A stretch of 64,000 nucleotides of DNA. Source: Datura wrightii. Lineage: Eukaryota; Streptophyta; Magnoliopsida; Solanales; Solanaceae. Location: assembly GCA_035772735.1 (NCBI GenBank), contig JASDFA010000003.1, positions 64,972,501 through 65,036,500 of the forward strand. The letters are read 5' to 3'. Within the stretch, counting starts at the first letter, position 1. The number at the start of each line of letters is the position of its first letter. Positions 22,871 to 34,194 of this stretch are shown piece after piece. Under the pieces are notes generated by a model that saw only the letters and a list, made by a program, of their open reading frames with translations, searched no databases and was not told the origin of the DNA. The position numbers and the translations under genes were made by a program.

Positions 22871-25800
22871 TGTTACACCCTAAATTTTTTTTGATGATTA
22901 TTTAATGGCTATATGTCATATTAAGGTAATTATGGGTTGTATATTGTCCGTAGGTGAGAAGGGAAACAGGTGCAAAGGGCCAAGCAAAGAGTATGTGACG
23001 TTTGTACATAAGGTTCAATTTTAAATGGTCATATATCCAAACATATAATGATTTAGAAGTCCCATAACCTATCAAATGAAAGGTATTTGGTTCTAGTTTA
23101 TAGTGAAAAAAATTGCTAGTCAATCGGGATTTGGAGTAAAAGTTATGCTCGTTTGAAGACAACACTGTCGGCTGGGAAAACACCCAAGCGCGCGGGCACC
23201 GAGACAGGCAGGCAGCAGGCGCGCGCGCGAGGGAATGTCGCACGGGCCAGCCCGCCTATATGTAGTAAAATTGAGCTAGAAAGATCATTTCTACTCTATT
23301 TTAGTTGATTATTTTTTCAGAATACAGAGAATTCAAAGCCCAATCACATGGTGAAAAGATATCCCAGGTAAGAAACTTCATTCTTGTCTCTTTTGGGCTT
23401 TGAAAAGATAACCTTGGAAGAAAGTCATGGCTTGTTGTTGTCTTGTGGTTGATTGTGGCATTGCTGCATTTTTAGATGATTCTAGGCAGAGGAAAGAGTA
23501 GTAGTTTACTCCTACTTTAGCTAATAACATCTCCAAGAAAGGGTAAGTAATTCCCTTTTTGATTTCTTTTAGTTTATGAGGTTATAACTTGTAGAATGTT
23601 GTAGTATTGTGTTGTTGTTTCTTTGTGTGTTCTTGTAGCATGTTGCTGCCCACTTTTTCCAGAACTTTGGTGAAGTGAAGTTGATGCTTGTTGTGATTGT
23701 AAATTGGACTTGGAAGGAGCCTTAAGTTGTAATCTTGAAAGGGAGATTTTCGGCAAAATTAGAGTCAACGTGCCAAGGTATGTAAAGGTGTCCCTTTCCT
23801 TGTTTTTCAAGCACGAAACTAAGTCATTGAAAGGAACAATGTTCCTATAGTTTTAAAATCATATTGAGGCATGTATGATCCTGTGCAAAGGGTTGTAAAT
23901 ACTTGGCATAAATCTTGAATCGTTAAGAATGGTGAAGCAAACAAATGTGAAGTGAAAGGTGTAATTTTTATACGATTGTTGTCGTAGTTGTAAATCGAGT
24001 CTGAAGTGCCCTTAACGTGGGCACCGTGAGCTGGTCCTTTGCAGTATATTGTATATGTGATGTTGAATATATGTTAATATCTGGTCACTTAGTGAAATTG
24101 GTAGGAAATGCTAAGACGACGACATGTAATTGAACTTAAGCTAAGAAGATGACTCTAAGCCGATTGAGGGTAAACGAGCTTATTGAAATGATGTTTTAAT
24201 AATATTGTTAATCCCTCCTATATGTTTATGTTTTAAAGTTCTTAAGGTAAAAAGTATATTTTATTTTTTGCCTCCTTAAAGCTAAGCAAGTGGCACGTAG
24301 CGAATAAGCTAAGTCGATACATGTTAACGGGGAAAGCGTGGCTAAGTCGTTAATCTTTTTGTGACGTTATAAAAAGGGAAGATAAGAGTAAATGCTAGCC
24401 CTTTTAAGGTAATATGTGAGTAATATGTACTCTGCCCATAATTGCTTTCTGGAACCTCCAAATGACGTTACAATATAAGAAAGACGAGGTTTAATAGATA
24501 AAGTTGTCAATTAGGCAAAGAGATAAGTGCGTATAAGAATTGATGGAATAGTGAAAACGAGGGTAAATACTTGAGTGTAGAGTGAATAATTTTTGGCAAA
24601 GAAGTTAAGATGAATAAGAAAAGTAGAGCTAAATATTGTTAAATTAGACGATATGGGTTACGATTGTGAATGAGGTAGGCAAACAGCTAGGAAGATTAAC
24701 CCTGTTCTAAAGACATTTAGCAAAAGAGTTATAAATTAAGTTGTTTATGTTCAATATGTGTTACATTGATGAATAACCACTAAAGTGTTAACCTTCTACA
24801 ATATAATTACAGTTGAACGTCTGCAAAATAGTAACTTAAGTTGAGAAGCTCTCTACTATACCCCTAAATGATTATGTTAAGTTATATATTCTAAGTGTTG
24901 AAATTTTCTACCATGTCTGAAAAGGGTAATCATAGGATCTTCTAAGTCACTTATGATTATGTAAGTTTGGTAATCCTAGGATATTCTAAGTCACTTATGA
25001 TTATGTAAGCTTTCTTAAGCTCCGCAGATAATTGCAAAGTTATGTAAGTCAATCCAGCATCGCCCGAATTATGGCTATATATGTTTATTTGCCTATAAGG
25101 CATCACCTAGAGAGTTACTCACAAGTTCCTAAGTTATAGAGCTCCAAGTCTCGGATCCTTAAGTTATGTCTTTACATCCCTAATTTATGTTGAAACGTGC
25201 TAGTTGATCTAAGAAGTTTTTGAGAGATCATATTTTGAGAATTATGCTAATGTCTCGGTCAAGTATTTGATGTTGCATACAAGTCTAAGAACTCAGGTCT
25301 TTATATGTCTTTCCAGTAAGAAGTCTTAATGTATATGATTTTCATGTTATAACATACAGTTGAATTCTTTCAGTTATATTCAAGTCATGCATCTTTATGT
25401 TTAGCTCTTGTTGAGTTATTAGTTGAATTTCCTAAATTCGGAGGAGAGATTCTCCCATGTACCAATGTTCCTAATGTCTAAGTAAGTATAAGTGTAGGCT
25501 ATGATAATGATTAGTTAAGATCAGAACTTTGAATATTAGGAAGTCTCCTGGAGGTCACCCAGTTAACTAAATACGAGTTATACATTATATAGAAGTCTCA
25601 TACGTTGTATGCCTATAGTTCAGTTCTCAACTCTATGTATATGACAAATAACTCCAAGTTCCTAGCTATAATTTCCATGTTTTCCTACAAATAAGTCAAA
25701 TGAATTAAGAAATATATGTGCTTATCTACATGATAAATTTGGAAATGAAATTCCAATATATAGTTGTCGATACAGGTAAAGGAACCACCTGGTAGGAAGT

Positions 25801-27202
25801 ATATATTTGCAGTTCCCAGATGTTAAAGAATTGTGTAGAAATGAGCTCTATGTGTTTCTATCCAAGTAATATGTTAAATTGGTAGGATTATTTGTAGGAC
25901 AGTGTCTGTAAGCCTACAAAAGTTCTTATGTTGTCTAAACCTCTTGAAGGTCCTTCAAGCAACTGAGTCGACATGTTCATGTATAATTTGACAGCTTTAC
26001 GTGATAGATATGCATATTTTCTAGCTTTACATGATATGGGTGCTCACTTGCATTTATGGGTTACGAAAGAGGCCTATTCCGGCCACAGATTTAACATTTG
26101 TCATTTATATGCCATACATGTTAAATTGACTCAATATAATCCATATCGTCCCTGTTTATGATTATGATTGAGAATTATTTTTATTTTACCCCGATGTGGT
26201 ACATCGGCTAGAGATTATTTTACCCCGGTGTGGTACATCAGCTGGAGATATTTTTATTTTACCCCGGTGTGGTACATTAGCTAGAGATATTTTTATTTTA
26301 CCCCGGTGTGGTACATCGGCTGGAGATATTTTTATTTTACCCTGGTGTGGTACATCGGCTGAAGATATTTTTATTTTTCCCTGGTATGGTACACCGGCTG
26401 GACAAATTTTATATATGGATTTATGGTTGACTGGTTGCTGGCATTAGAGTTATAGTTTCTTTCTTGTGCATTTCTTAATTGCATTTTCATCTCATTATAG
26501 AGTTATTATCAGGTTTCGGATTCCAAGTTGTTCCTATTCCTTATTCCTGGTTCAGTTATCTTGAGTTCACTTTTGTTATAGTAAGTTTTTATCAATTACA
26601 GGTTGCAGAGTTCCCGATTAAATCTATCCTTTATATTTTTATGTGTTGAGTCAGTTATTACAAGATTATTATCTCATGTTTACAATTTCAGCCTTACATA
26701 CCAGTACATTTCATTCGTACTGATGTCGTTTTGCTTGGGGACCTGCGTTCATGCCGCAGATGCAGGTAGAGGTCAAGATTGCCAGTTGAGTAGCAGTTCG
26801 TAATATCAATGGATGGTTGGTATGCTCTTTTCTTCCTGAAGCTAGGGCTTAGTTATTTATTCTTGAGTTTTGAGATGCAGTTATGAGTAGGTCAGAGCCC
26901 TGTTCCGACCATCAGTCAGTTTACTCTTTAGAGGTTTTGTGGACTTAGTGTGTACAGTGTTATTCAGTTTGTGGCCTCGTCGACTCATTGTTGCTTGGTT
27001 TATCACACTAATTGCCTTGGTTGCATTTTGATTGTTTACCCCGTATTGTTGAGACCTTATGGGTCTAATTTATACTTCAGTTGATTGTGATAGGTGGCCT
27101 GGATGGCCTAAGTGTTACAGTTACAGATGTCATATAGCCGGCTTCTCGATCAATCATGAATCAAGTTCCAGTTGCGCCCTACCCCAGTTTTGGGGCATGA
27201 CA
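22871..27202 (+). mobile_element. Solo LTR C, 4.3 kb
   Basis: Starts TGTTACACCC and ends TTGGGGCATGACA, flanked by 5-bp duplications TGGAG (22866-22870 and 27203-27207). The interrupted A pol reads through once it is removed. It contains no primer site, polypurine tract or retroviral-type domain, so it is a single LTR left by recombination between two LTRs. Related to LTR F at its 3' end. 4332 bp is long for a plant LTR. It includes a GC-rich stretch with GCGCGCGCGCG (23219-23229) before a weak TATA-like site, and a minisatellite. Short ORFs inside show no domain. Confidence 0.9.
26176..26410 (+). repeat. 39-bp minisatellite in LTR C
   Basis: Six copies of a unit of about 39 bp (34-40), pattern 'ttttaccccggtgtggtacatcggctggagatatt' broken by point changes. 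Because 39 is a multiple of three, part of the array reads as a repetitive 13-residue peptide; this is a by-product, not a gene. Confidence 0.85.
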
Positions 27203-27507
27203 TGGAGTTACCATCAGAGTTGGCATCTGTACACCCACTATCCCATGTTTCCCTATTGAAGAAATGCATCGGAGATCCAACTTCAGTTGGGCCATTAGAC
27301 AGTGTAGGAGTGAAAGATAGTCTCTCTTACGAAGAGGTCCTAGTTTAGATCCTTGACCATCAGGTTCGTAAGTTGAGGAACAAAGTAGTAGCTTCAGTCA
27401 AAGTTTTGTGGAGGAATCAGCAGGTGGAGGGAGCTACGTGGGAGGCCGAAGCAGATATGATGGCTAGATACCCACATTTGTTCTCTTCCAGCTCAGTTTC
27501 AGTTTAA
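27203..27507 (+). pseudogene. Element A pol 3' end, chromodomain-type tail
   Basis: Continuation of the pol interrupted at 22870, after the TGGAG duplication. It reads 'KLRNKVVASVKVLWRNQQ' and 'VEGATWEAEADMMARYPHLF', matching the tail of B (14508-13873). Such tails in chromoviruses bind chromatin and guide integration (family knowledge). One in-frame stop precedes 'ILDHQVRK'. Pol ends at TAA 27505-27507. Confidence 0.85.
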
Positions 27508-27739
27508 GGTGTCAATTCTTTCCCTAGAACTCTATTAAGTTTCATGTCCAGTTCATGTGTCCTATTTTTTTTCAGGTAAATGAATATGTGTGTGATTAGT
27601 GAATTCAGTTCAAACTTGTAGATAAGTTCGGAGATAGTCATTCCGTTAATTTTCAGCTTTCATGATTAGTATTTGAGTATAATGACTACAATTCTCTACT
27701 TTCTTGTGTGTTTCCCAACATTCAAGGATGAACGTTCCC

Positions 27740-27752
27740 AAGGGAGAAATAT
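27740..27752 (+). other. Element A polypurine tract
   Basis: AAGGGAGAAATAT directly before the 3' LTR start; this is where plus-strand DNA synthesis is primed in this family. Confidence 0.75.
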
Positions 27753-29264
27753 TGTAATTCTCGAAAAGCCTAAGACCAGACCAGGGAGTTGAAACAGAGA
27801 AAACAAGATTTTCTGCACCAGATCATAGAACGAGTCATCCTGTGACCCGTGGGATAGGCCACAAGTCGTGAAGTGACTCGTGGGGAACGATCCGGACTTG
27901 GTTGAAAATTTGGAAAAAATGGGGTGACCACGAGTTGTGGTCAATACCACGAGTCTTGATGTGAGCCGTGGTCAAGAATATATTGAAGACTTGGAAGAAG
28001 TAGGCAGTGTACCTAACGACTAGTCACCACAAGTCCTGGTCCATGCCACGACCCATTAGGTAACTCATGGTCTATTATGGTTTGGGGAATTGAGTTTTGG
28101 CAGTGTAGTGATAGGTGGGTCATGAACCGTTGGGTACACCATGAATCGTGGTGACCAACAGGAGGTTCTTTGCAGTGCACCCGACGATTGTGATCACGAG
28201 TCGTGGTCACTAGGCATGAGCCGTTAGGTCCCTCGTGGGGACTGGCAGTCAGTTTTTTCTGCAAATTTCCTAAGGGTGTTTCCATAATTTCCTAACCTCT
28301 TAGACCATAACTACGTCGTTTGGGGTTATTGAGGGTATTTCGAGGGACTAAATGGTTTTCCCCCTCATTCCCACTCAGATTCTCAGAAAATTTACGCAAG
28401 TTCTCTCTTAAGAGCTCTCAAGCAAGCTCTAGGGTTCCTCATCTATTGCAGTAATTCAGGCTTCTTTCTCCAGGAATTTCCGTCACTAGGTATGTGGGAA
28501 TTCAACAAGGAAATAGTTCTTCCCTTGTGTCCCCAACATCCCTCCTAGTTTCTCTATGAATTCTAGCCCTGAGCTTTTGAATGTGAAGGGAATATATGTC
28601 AGACTTCTTTGAATTCATGTAGAATGTTATCCATGTTTATTTTAGATATGATTCCATCAGTTTATGACTATATTGATGTTGTTCCCGTAAAGTGAATCCC
28701 AGCCCTGAGCTTTCGAATGTGGCTGAATTATATGCCAGATTCCATTATAGCTTGTGGAATATGATTTAAGTTGATTGTTGGATATTCTCCATTATCTAGA
28801 TATCGTATAAATGCTCTTTCTTATAAGGATGATTTTAGCCCTAATGTTCAATGAGATCACCTAGAATTTTTCCTATTGGATTAGTCTTCATTGTTGCTTG
28901 ATTCTATGAATGTTGTGGATTCCCATATTGTTAGCATGAATTGTAATCTCAGTTAGCTGCAAGATAGTTCTGTTTCAGTCAGAATGCTAGAATTGTCACG
29001 CCCCACCTTGGGAGGCATGACTGGCACCTGGTGCCCTACTAGGACCTGAACTGATGAGCTGACTGAGCCTAAGCACCTCTAGTGTAGGGCTAACTCTAAC
29101 TCTAGAATCAATAAAACAACGGGCTATATAGCGGCTATAAATACAACCTCGGCCGACAATGTTACACCCCATAAATTCTTGACATTTAGATGGCCTATTC
29201 ACATGTTGGTTAAGAGTTTTAGGGTGCCATATATGCTAGAAAAGGCCCGGGGGAAGACCGGACA

Positions 29265-29372
29265 AGCGCCACGTTGAAGCGTCGCAAGAGGATGCCGAGC
29301 AGACCCCCTCCACAATGGCAACGTGCCACGGAGGCTATCCCTCCGCGATGGCCAACGTGCCACGGAGGGGCT
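29265..29372 (+). repeat. Palindromic word cluster in U3 of element E
   Basis: Two copies of ACGTGCCACGGAGG; CCCTCCG (29339-29345) and CGGAGGG (29363-29369) form an inverted pair. The composite CCTCCGCGATGG followed a few bases later by CGTGCCACGG is shared with Athila-type element H (56405-56430). Confidence 0.75.
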
Positions 29373-29385
29373 ATCTGGGCCCAAG

Positions 29386-29393
29386 TATATAAA
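29386..29393 (+). promoter_or_regulatory. TATA box in element E 5' LTR
   Basis: TATATAAA about 16 bp after the word cluster; the 3' LTR has TATAAA at 36987-36992 in the same context. Probable start region for element transcription. Confidence 0.7.
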
Positions 29394-31574
29394 GCCCCCA
29401 CTTTGTTTTAATTTCATTATTTTCATTTCTTTTCAGCAGTGAGCAACCAGAACAGAAAAGGGACGAGGGTTTGAGGTAGAAATTCATCCTATTACGCCGT
29501 CAAACGCGTTCCAAACTCAAATTAACTTCAGATACCGAAGTATAAAACTGTAGAGAACATTCCTGCGGAGTTAGTTTCGCGAGAATCGTCCGGCGAAGCG
29601 GCGACCCGCCGAGTCGAAGTAATTGGAACTACTCCAAACTAGTGTTAATACACTCCCAGCACTAAAGTAAGTATTTCTCTCTTCTCGACCTTCGAGAAAT
29701 AGCGAGTTTTCGGCCGTTCTTCGATAAGTTGAAGAATAGGCAGTAGGTATACACCAAGTATGGTTTTGTTTCTATATATTGATAGGATTAATTCTATTCC
29801 TTCGTGAATATGAATACAGCTGGGAGAAATAGCTAAATATTGGCCGAGCTACGCCAGTTGGTCAGAAAGTCGACAATTGAGGTATGTGAAGCTAGTTTCT
29901 TTCGGCAAGTTAGTAATTCCTGTAGAGCAAACTAGTATAAATTCGAGTAGAGAGTTTCAGAAACAATACAGCATGCCCAGTATATAATTTAGTAAAGTAC
30001 GTCAGGATATTATCGTGTTCAGCCGAAACCTAGTAAAGCAATATAAGTTCCCGTAAAGTATTTCAGAAATAGAATAGTAGCTTAATATGAATTTTAGAAA
30101 GCGTGCTAGAAATAGTAAATCATGTTTACCATGAAACTTAGTTATACAACAAGATTCTGAGTAGAAATATTATATCTTGTTTCAGTATCAGATTCAGCAC
30201 AGTGTGACAGAAATTATATATATACCATTATCAGTTTCAGCATGTATTATATACAAAGACATTACTATCATTAGATTCAGCATGTATCGTATGCAGTTAG
30301 TATTATCAGTTGAGACTTGACTGTATTGTTTTGGGTTGGATTACCTAGCATCCATGACCGCCCCAGGGTTAATAGCTATAATGACTCGTCCTCTAGAGGG
30401 CGAGGATACGTCGCTCTACGGAGTGGCATGCCGTCCCCTAGGGACGAAGATGGGATGCCAATTTCCCCATATTTTGCCTTGGTCGGCTTTTATACACCCC
30501 CGTCGAGCGAGTACGCCCGGGGTGTTGATTCAGGAGTCCTCCAGACTCAGGTACAGTTATAGTCAGGGGCTCAGCGGGCCCAAGTGCATACCAGGGGACC
30601 GGTAGGATGCTTATAGTTACTATGGGAGATGGGATGATCGGGGTAGGGGTATAGATTGCATGTTGGTTGTACCTTCCGTCTTATGGGGGACAGGTAAGGT
30701 TTATGTGTGCTATGTTATGTTATGTTATGCTATATTATTCCATGTTATGTTAGTTATGAATAGATAGACAGTAGAATGCCACATTACCAAGTACGACCCC
30801 TAGTCCTTTCAACATAGTTGAGGACAGTCTTAAACTGATACTTTTAGTCAGTTACAGTCTATTTCTTTCTATTTCAGTTCTATCAGTTATATGTCTTGTC
30901 TTCAGTTATTTTCCAGTTGTTGCTTTGCATACTCCATACGAATGGTACTGATGCCCGTTTTGGGGCGCTGCATTACTTGCCTGCAGGTACTCATAGACGA
31001 GGAGTCGATCCCTCGTGATTCCAGCCAGCACACAGAGTCATCAGCTCCTGTCATCCGGAGTTAGACAGCTAGAGGTTTATTCCTTTCTTTTGTTGTATAG
31101 TATGGGTAGGCCGGGCCCCTGTCCTGACCATCTTATCAGTATTCTAAGAGGCTTGCGGATTGTATATTCCCTGTGGTTAGCTGTACCGATCGTGTGAGGC
31201 CGTGTGTATGTTTTAGTTGTTTATGATGGCCGTGTGGGGCCTTATTAAGTTGGTTTTGGTGATCTTGTTGGTCACGTAGCAGTTTAGCACTTGTTTTCTT
31301 GATTCAGAAATAACTAGACAATATGGTGGCCTTGTCGGCCCGCTTAGGTTCCCTATTGATTCAGTTGTTCTGGGTAGTTGTTATTTTCTTACAGGTGGCT
31401 ATAGGCCTAGTCGGCCGGAGGCTGTATTTACAACTGTTATATAGCCCGTTGTTTTCTTGAATCCAGAGTTAGAGTCAGCCTAGAACCAAAAGTGCTTAGG
31501 CTCAGCTAGTCCAGCAGTCCAAGTCCTAGTAGGGCACCAGGTGCCAGTCATGCCTCCCAAGGCGGGGCATGACA

Positions 31575-31590
31575 AACTTGGTATCAGAGC
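31575..31590 (+). other. Element E primer-binding site
   Basis: AACTTGGTATCAGAGC, exact complement of the initiator Met-tRNA 3' end, directly after the LTR. Confidence 0.92.
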
Positions 31591-33104
31591 AGGTCATATC
31601 CCAGGGAGTCTGCAAGCCGTGCTAAGTGGAGTCTTGTCTATGGATGTGTTGTGCACCACATACTATAGACAGGAGGCTGCAAGGGATGATAGGATGGTTA
31701 CTCTTTCTTCTTATTCAGTCGTGCTATAGAGCGGTATAGTATAGGGTTGAGTCCCTAAAACTTATCATACTCTTTGATTACAGATACAAAGTCAGATTAG
31801 CGACACCCTATCACAAGTAGAAGATCGGATATAGCAGTAGAAGAGGGCACCAGCCAGTTGCAGGGTAACTACAGCAACAGGAGGAGGTATGAGGGACCTC
31901 CCAATATGATACCTCTATCGATACCATCCCTAGTATATTTCTATAACTTCAGAGTAGGAAGTCAGAAGCATAGAGTATATACGAGTTGATTTATTTGTTA
32001 GATATATAAGATCTGACTAAGATGATAGATAATATTAGATTATCGCATAGATGTGAGAAAGAGAGGGAAATGCAGGATTCCCACCTCCATCCTTTCAGAT
32101 GTGGTACAGTTCCATGTCTTCGTTTTGTTGCAGTAAGAAAAGATTATTCCCACCTCTTAGTTTTGATTCCAGTATAGCAAAGGGCATAAGGATTGAGGCG
32201 ATGTTGCCTAAAGTAAGCAGTAAGTGAAGATGGATTGGTTGATTCCAGAAAGTGTTAGAAAGAGTAAGGAGCCCTTATGATTACGTAAGTTGTGCAGACC
32301 CTCACGGTAATAAGTCAGAAGAGCAAGTAAGACTACTAGCTTACTCGAAGTGGGCGTAGGAGATCCGTCAGTGATGGACTTCCAGTACTAGTCAAGTTCA
32401 AGTCAGAAAAAGGTTGAATCCGCCGTAGCATGCCAACGACGGCAGGGTATATCTGCAAGACAATAGTTATAATCTTAGTTGTGATATCGAAAGACAGGGA
32501 GATTATATGAATAAGATGTGTCCGACTGCAAGTCAGAAGAAGTATAGGTTAAAACTTGACTGGTAACCTTATTGACAATGTAAGGCAGGTACCTTGAACC
32601 CCAGAGCTCAGTTTACGGAAGATGAGGGTGAAGAGCATGAATACCAGATTTTGAGGGGAAATCAGAATCACCTCTAGATTGATAGAACATTGTGTATTAA
32701 GGACTAAACCTCGGACTAACAGCTAAGAGACAGTAAGATTGTAGTTTAGAATGTTGCGGTACGTCCTCCTAAGGAGAAGGTAAGAGGGTGCCGACCTAGA
32801 GACTCTAATATAGTGTGGTCCAGAGACAAAGTCCAACAGACAGTCACGGGCCTTAATATAATGCCAAGTAAGGCCACAAGGTTCGGATGTTGACCCTACG
32901 TTGTAAGAGTGGCAAAATTTCAAATAGCAGATCATAGCTAAAGTGCATATGTTTGTTGCTTCTAGAATGGGACGAAAATCCAATGAAATGGTATGAGAGG
33001 ACAGGAGATATCATTAAACTGTAGAAGCAGTATATCATGTGCAGTATGAAATTCAGTAAAGCATGCCAGTGATTATGTATTACTAGAAAATTCAGTATGG
33101 AATG
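31591..33104 (+). other. Element E leader and noncoding stretch where gag is expected
   Basis: The first about 150 bp match the leader of element F (43819-43960). Beyond that I see no gag core, zinc knuckle or protease motif in any frame, only short random ORFs and A/G-rich text. Confidence 0.55.
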
Positions 33105-34175
33105 TATATAGTTGTTGATATATATATATATATATATATACAGATATTAGATATGCTGGGAGTAGCTGCCAATAGGGGTTACAGTCACACAGATTCTGGT
33201 TAGCTACTAGGAAGTATATACAGATTGTACTACAGGACCCCTCACCAAAGGGGGGCAGGATCTAGACTTCAGAAACTCACAAGAGTTAGTAGCCTGAATT
33301 AGGGTGTTAGATGATACGGGAGCAGTTAGACGGTCTAACAACCAGCTGGAACCTGCATTAACAGAAAAGCATCCCTAAAGAACAGTAATGTTATCGCATG
33401 TGCAAAAACTAGAAATAAAGACCGGATAAGCATACTCTAGAGGTTAGCAACACACAATTCTCCAGTATGTTAAGTGGTCGTACATCGTTTTTCCAGCCTT
33501 GTAGGTGAGAGTCAGCCTTAGTCAACCTAGCAGGTAGAACACCTCGCAAGTCAGCCAGCCGTCCCAGTCAGACAAATTCGTGGGTACCCAAGAAGGGGTC
33601 CACATCAGTAGTCAGTGACGGACTGGTACCCCAGCCGGTTCTCATAAGATATTCTGATATAGAGTCCTAGGAGAAGGCCAGTCTTTACAGAATTGCTCAT
33701 AAGACCAAGAATTTCTCACAACAGCAGTATAGATCTGAGTGGATACGAACAAGGCATAAGGAATTGGTAGTACTCTGCTAGCACAGTGTCTACTATGACA
33801 AGGAAATCGGTAGGTTCCCTATGAAGATCCAGACACTGGTCGCCTGAGGGTAAGTCTGACTAAGCCCAGCTCTACAGTTGTTTAATTAGAATAACAAAGC
33901 AGTTAGCTGTCCACAACTCCGCAGTTATGCATGAGCTGCAAATGCCCGAGTAGGACATTTAGAGCATTGTTAGATTACTTCCGCATTCGGGTTATTTAGC
34001 CCAGTTATTCAGCTAGATTATTAGATATCATGATCACTATTAGGATCCTTTGATCAGATACGTGCACATGGTGTATAGACAGCCATACAGATTATTCCAG
34101 CGGCGAGTAGCATTAACATGCGGCCCAGAAGGCCAGACAAGCTCTAGTTATACAAATAGATTACTTGTCAGTTTC
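33105..34175 (+). repeat. D-type LTR middle module inside element E
   Basis: About 1.07 kb homologous, in the same element orientation, to the middle of LTR D (about 41405 down to 40255). Shared blocks include 'agatatgctgggagtagctgcc', 'gatcctttgatcagatac' and 'acagccatacagattat'. It starts at a (TA)11 run (33119-33140) and ends where RT sequence starts. It has no coding signal and replaces protease and most of RT. Confidence 0.75.
33119..33140 (+). repeat. (TA)n microsatellite
   Basis: Eleven TA units at the left edge of the shared module. Confidence 0.9.
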
Positions 34176-34194
34176 TCTGGTATAATAAACCAGT

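Larger units (their letters stand above)
29160..31574 (+). repeat. Element E 5' LTR
   Basis: 2415 bp, TGTTACACCCC to GGGGCATGACA. A word cluster with ACGTGCCACGGAGG and CCTCCGCGATGG lies at 29265-29372, directly upstream of a TATA box at 29386-29393. The 3' third has repeated GGCC-n5-GGCC words (31328-31340, 31404-31416). Compared with the 3' LTR the central part is nearly identical, the outer parts less so. Confidence 0.92.

Noticed and set aside
22902..23243. 113-codon minus-strand ORF in LTR C with Cys- and Arg-rich start
   Set aside because: It crosses the GC-rich U3 stretch and has no homologue elsewhere in the window; chance ORF.
26176..26410. CRISPR-like array
   Set aside because: Direct tandem copies without unique spacers, in plant retrotransposon DNA.
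26196..26447. ORF with a repeated 13-residue peptide
   Set aside because: By-product of the 39-bp minisatellite inside a solo LTR.
30317..30605. ORFs of 80-90 codons repeated at 37916-38216
   Set aside because: They lie in the two LTRs of E; the repetition is the LTR pair, with no domain or codon bias.
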